6,002 nucleotides of DNA from contig JAAEEL010000005.1 in assembly GCA_013415795.1 (NCBI GenBank), positions 1-6,002 of the forward strand. Direction: 5' to 3'. The translations under genes and the position numbers were made by a program. The notes beneath the pieces are model-generated. The model worked only from the letters and a program-made list of their open reading frames with translations, made no database searches and was not told the origin of the DNA. Shown here piece after piece: positions 5,074 through 6,002 of this stretch (positions are counted from its first letter, which is position 1; each line of letters starts with the position of its first letter). The DNA comes from Methanocellales archaeon (lineage in GTDB: Archaea > Halobacteriota > UBA148).

Positions 5074-5424
5074 ATGAACAACATGATCGAAGTAGATAAG
5101 GTGGGGGAAATAGAAAACGGAGCCATGAAAGAGATCGCTGTTGGTAGACGTGAAATTCTTTTAGCTATGGTTGACAACCAGTACTATGCTACTGACAATC
5201 GCTGCCCCCATATGGGAGGAAAATTGTCGCATGGCAAGCTCGAAGGCACCGTTGTTACATGTCCCAAGCATAATTCTCAATTTGACTTGAAAAATGGTGA
5301 GGTTGTGCGATGGTTAAAAGGATCTGGCATTTTATCCACAGTTGGCAAGGCTCTCAAGTCACCACGTAAGATTACAACCTACAATGTGAACGTCCAAGAT
5401 GATAAAATACTGATAGAAGTATGA
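5074..5424 (+). CDS. Soluble Rieske-type [2Fe-2S] ferredoxin
   Basis: A 116-residue protein that is a single Rieske domain. The cluster ligands are Cys44 and His46 in CPHMGG, and Cys63 and His66 in CPKHNSQFDL, giving the C-x-H-x16-C-x2-H pattern of dioxygenase-ferredoxin and NirD-like small Rieske proteins. There is no signal peptide, membrane anchor or oxygenase catalytic domain, so it should be a cytoplasmic one-electron carrier. FDLKNGEVVRW is followed by a basic insertion (about residues 82-100), then the C-terminal strands ending KILIEV. The gene is divergent from the rubredoxin-TPP gene, so a shared redox role is possible but unproven; no oxygenase or reductase partner is visible. AGGGGA sits three bases before ATG 5074. 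A second in-frame ATG at 5083 would fit a leaderless start from the box at 5051-5060. Confidence 0.92.
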   Translation: MNNMIEVDKVGEIENGAMKEIAVGRREILLAMVDNQYYATDNRCPHMGGKLSHGKLEGTVVTCPKHNSQFDLKNGEVVRWLKGSGILSTVGKALKSPRKITTYNVNVQDDKILIEV

Positions 5425-5600
5425 GTCCTAACTAAGGATGCAACAGGTTCTAAATTAAATGGAATTCTATAACAAAAAAGATAATTTTTACTGCGAAATA
5501 ATATGTTTTCCAATGTTTACGCCACAATTCCCAACTTCAAAGCCATAAATACAACCAATGTCCAGTGACTTTTATCTACTCTGGTCATTTAAAATAAGAA

Positions 5601-5619
5601 TATTTATAACTATTATAAG
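5601..5619 (+). promoter_or_regulatory. Candidate TATA boxes for the DUF4870 gene
   Basis: Two overlapping AT boxes, TATTTATAAC (5601-5610) and ATTATAAG (5612-5619), precede the gene. They predict transcription start near 5630 or 5640, giving a very short leader or none. The rest of the spacer from the Rieske stop (5425-5600) shows no gene and no strong repeat, only scattered T-runs that could end the Rieske transcript. Confidence 0.4.
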
Positions 5620-5648
5620 ATTAAAATGTAGGTAACGATGTGATTACC

Positions 5649-6002
5649 ATGGAGTTGTCACCCGAGGAAAAAAAGAGAATCTATGAGGAGGAGAAGGCAA
5701 GAATTGAGGCGAGAGAGCGGATAAGGCGAGAGAGACAAAAAAAATCTGAAACAACAAGTACAGGGCTATTACCAAATGTTGCTGGGTTATTATGCTATAT
5801 TGGTGGATGGATAAGCGGCATTATATTTTTTATTTTAGAAGAGAAAAATAGCTGGGTTCGTTTTCACGCTGCCCAGTCCATAGTAGTCTTTGGTACAGTC
5901 ACCTTTTTAGGAGTTATTTTTGGATTAATACCGATAGTTGGCAACGCATTTTCCTCGATTATATTTATTCTCGGATTCATACTATGGATAATCCTTATTA
6001 GC
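5649..6002 (+). CDS. DUF4870-type membrane protein with charged N-terminal helix (partial, 3' end outside window)
   Basis: The frame is open for 118 codons to the window edge. Residues 1-36 are an extremely charged helix (LSPEEKKRIYEEEKARIEAR and more Arg/Lys/Glu), likely a coiled coil on the cytoplasmic side. A first hydrophobic segment lies at about 42-63 (LLCYIGGWISGIIFFI), then EEKNSWVRFHAAQSIVVF, the W-RFHA-QS signature of the DUF4870/Tic20-like family. Two more hydrophobic stretches follow (about 78-98 and 102-118). Function in prokaryotes is not established. Two starts are possible: ATG 5649, where homologs usually begin (M-x-LSPEE), or an in-frame GTG at 5640 with AGGT six bases before it. 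GGTAA (5631-5635) and TTACC (5644-5648) could form a small hairpin right before the ATG. Confidence 0.82.
   Translation, partial: MELSPEEKKRIYEEEKARIEARERIRRERQKKSETTSTGLLPNVAGLLCYIGGWISGIIFFILEEKNSWVRFHAAQSIVVFGTVTFLGVIFGLIPIVGNAFSSIIFILGFILWIILIS

Noticed and set aside
4974..5177. 67-codon minus-strand frame over the Rieske promoter and N-terminus.
   Set aside because: It overlaps the Rieske coding sequence on the opposite strand and lacks a ribosome binding site and any recognisable domain.

Overview
The window looks like chromosomal DNA from a euryarchaeon, most likely a methanogen or a relative near the Methanosarcinales. The main evidence is an aroA'-aroB' pair, the archaeal route into the shikimate pathway that bypasses DAHP. 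Supporting signs are GGTGA-type ribosome binding sites, TTTATA-like promoter boxes and AT-rich, T-run-containing intergenic DNA. The lineage is inferred from family knowledge; no search was run. No rRNA, tRNA, CRISPR array or transposase gene was seen.

Layout, left to right. (1) On the minus strand, the end of the window reads out of aroA' (2-amino-3,7-dideoxy-D-threo-hept-6-ulosonate synthase, complete) into the first 29 codons of aroB' (3-dehydroquinate synthase II). The two overlap by ATGA, so they are probably translationally coupled and carry out consecutive steps. (2) A 421-bp AT-rich divergent spacer (883-1303) holds three notable elements: a 29-bp near-perfect palindrome touching the aroA' ribosome binding site, an exact 11-bp tandem repeat, and a perfect 17-bp palindrome upstream of the next gene. 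(3) A plus-strand class I SAM-dependent methyltransferase of unknown substrate. (4) A convergent spacer with two long-range inverted repeats, one of them about 100 bp with nested arms. (5) A minus-strand ZIP-family metal transporter, with its own promoter box and a candidate operator. (6) A minus-strand 585-residue protein that fuses a shortened rubredoxin domain to a complete pyruvate-oxidase-like thiamine diphosphate enzyme. (7) Divergent from it, a 116-residue soluble Rieske ferredoxin. (8) A plus-strand DUF4870-type membrane protein cut off by the window end.

The aro pair supplies aromatic amino acid precursors. The most unusual feature is the rubredoxin-TPP enzyme, with a soluble Rieske protein divergent from it across a 258-bp promoter region. 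Together they suggest an oxidative 2-keto acid decarboxylase that passes electrons to its own tethered iron centre, with a second small iron-sulfur protein nearby. The functional link between the two is inferred only from gene position. The methyltransferase, ZIP transporter and DUF4870 protein look like independent single-gene units.
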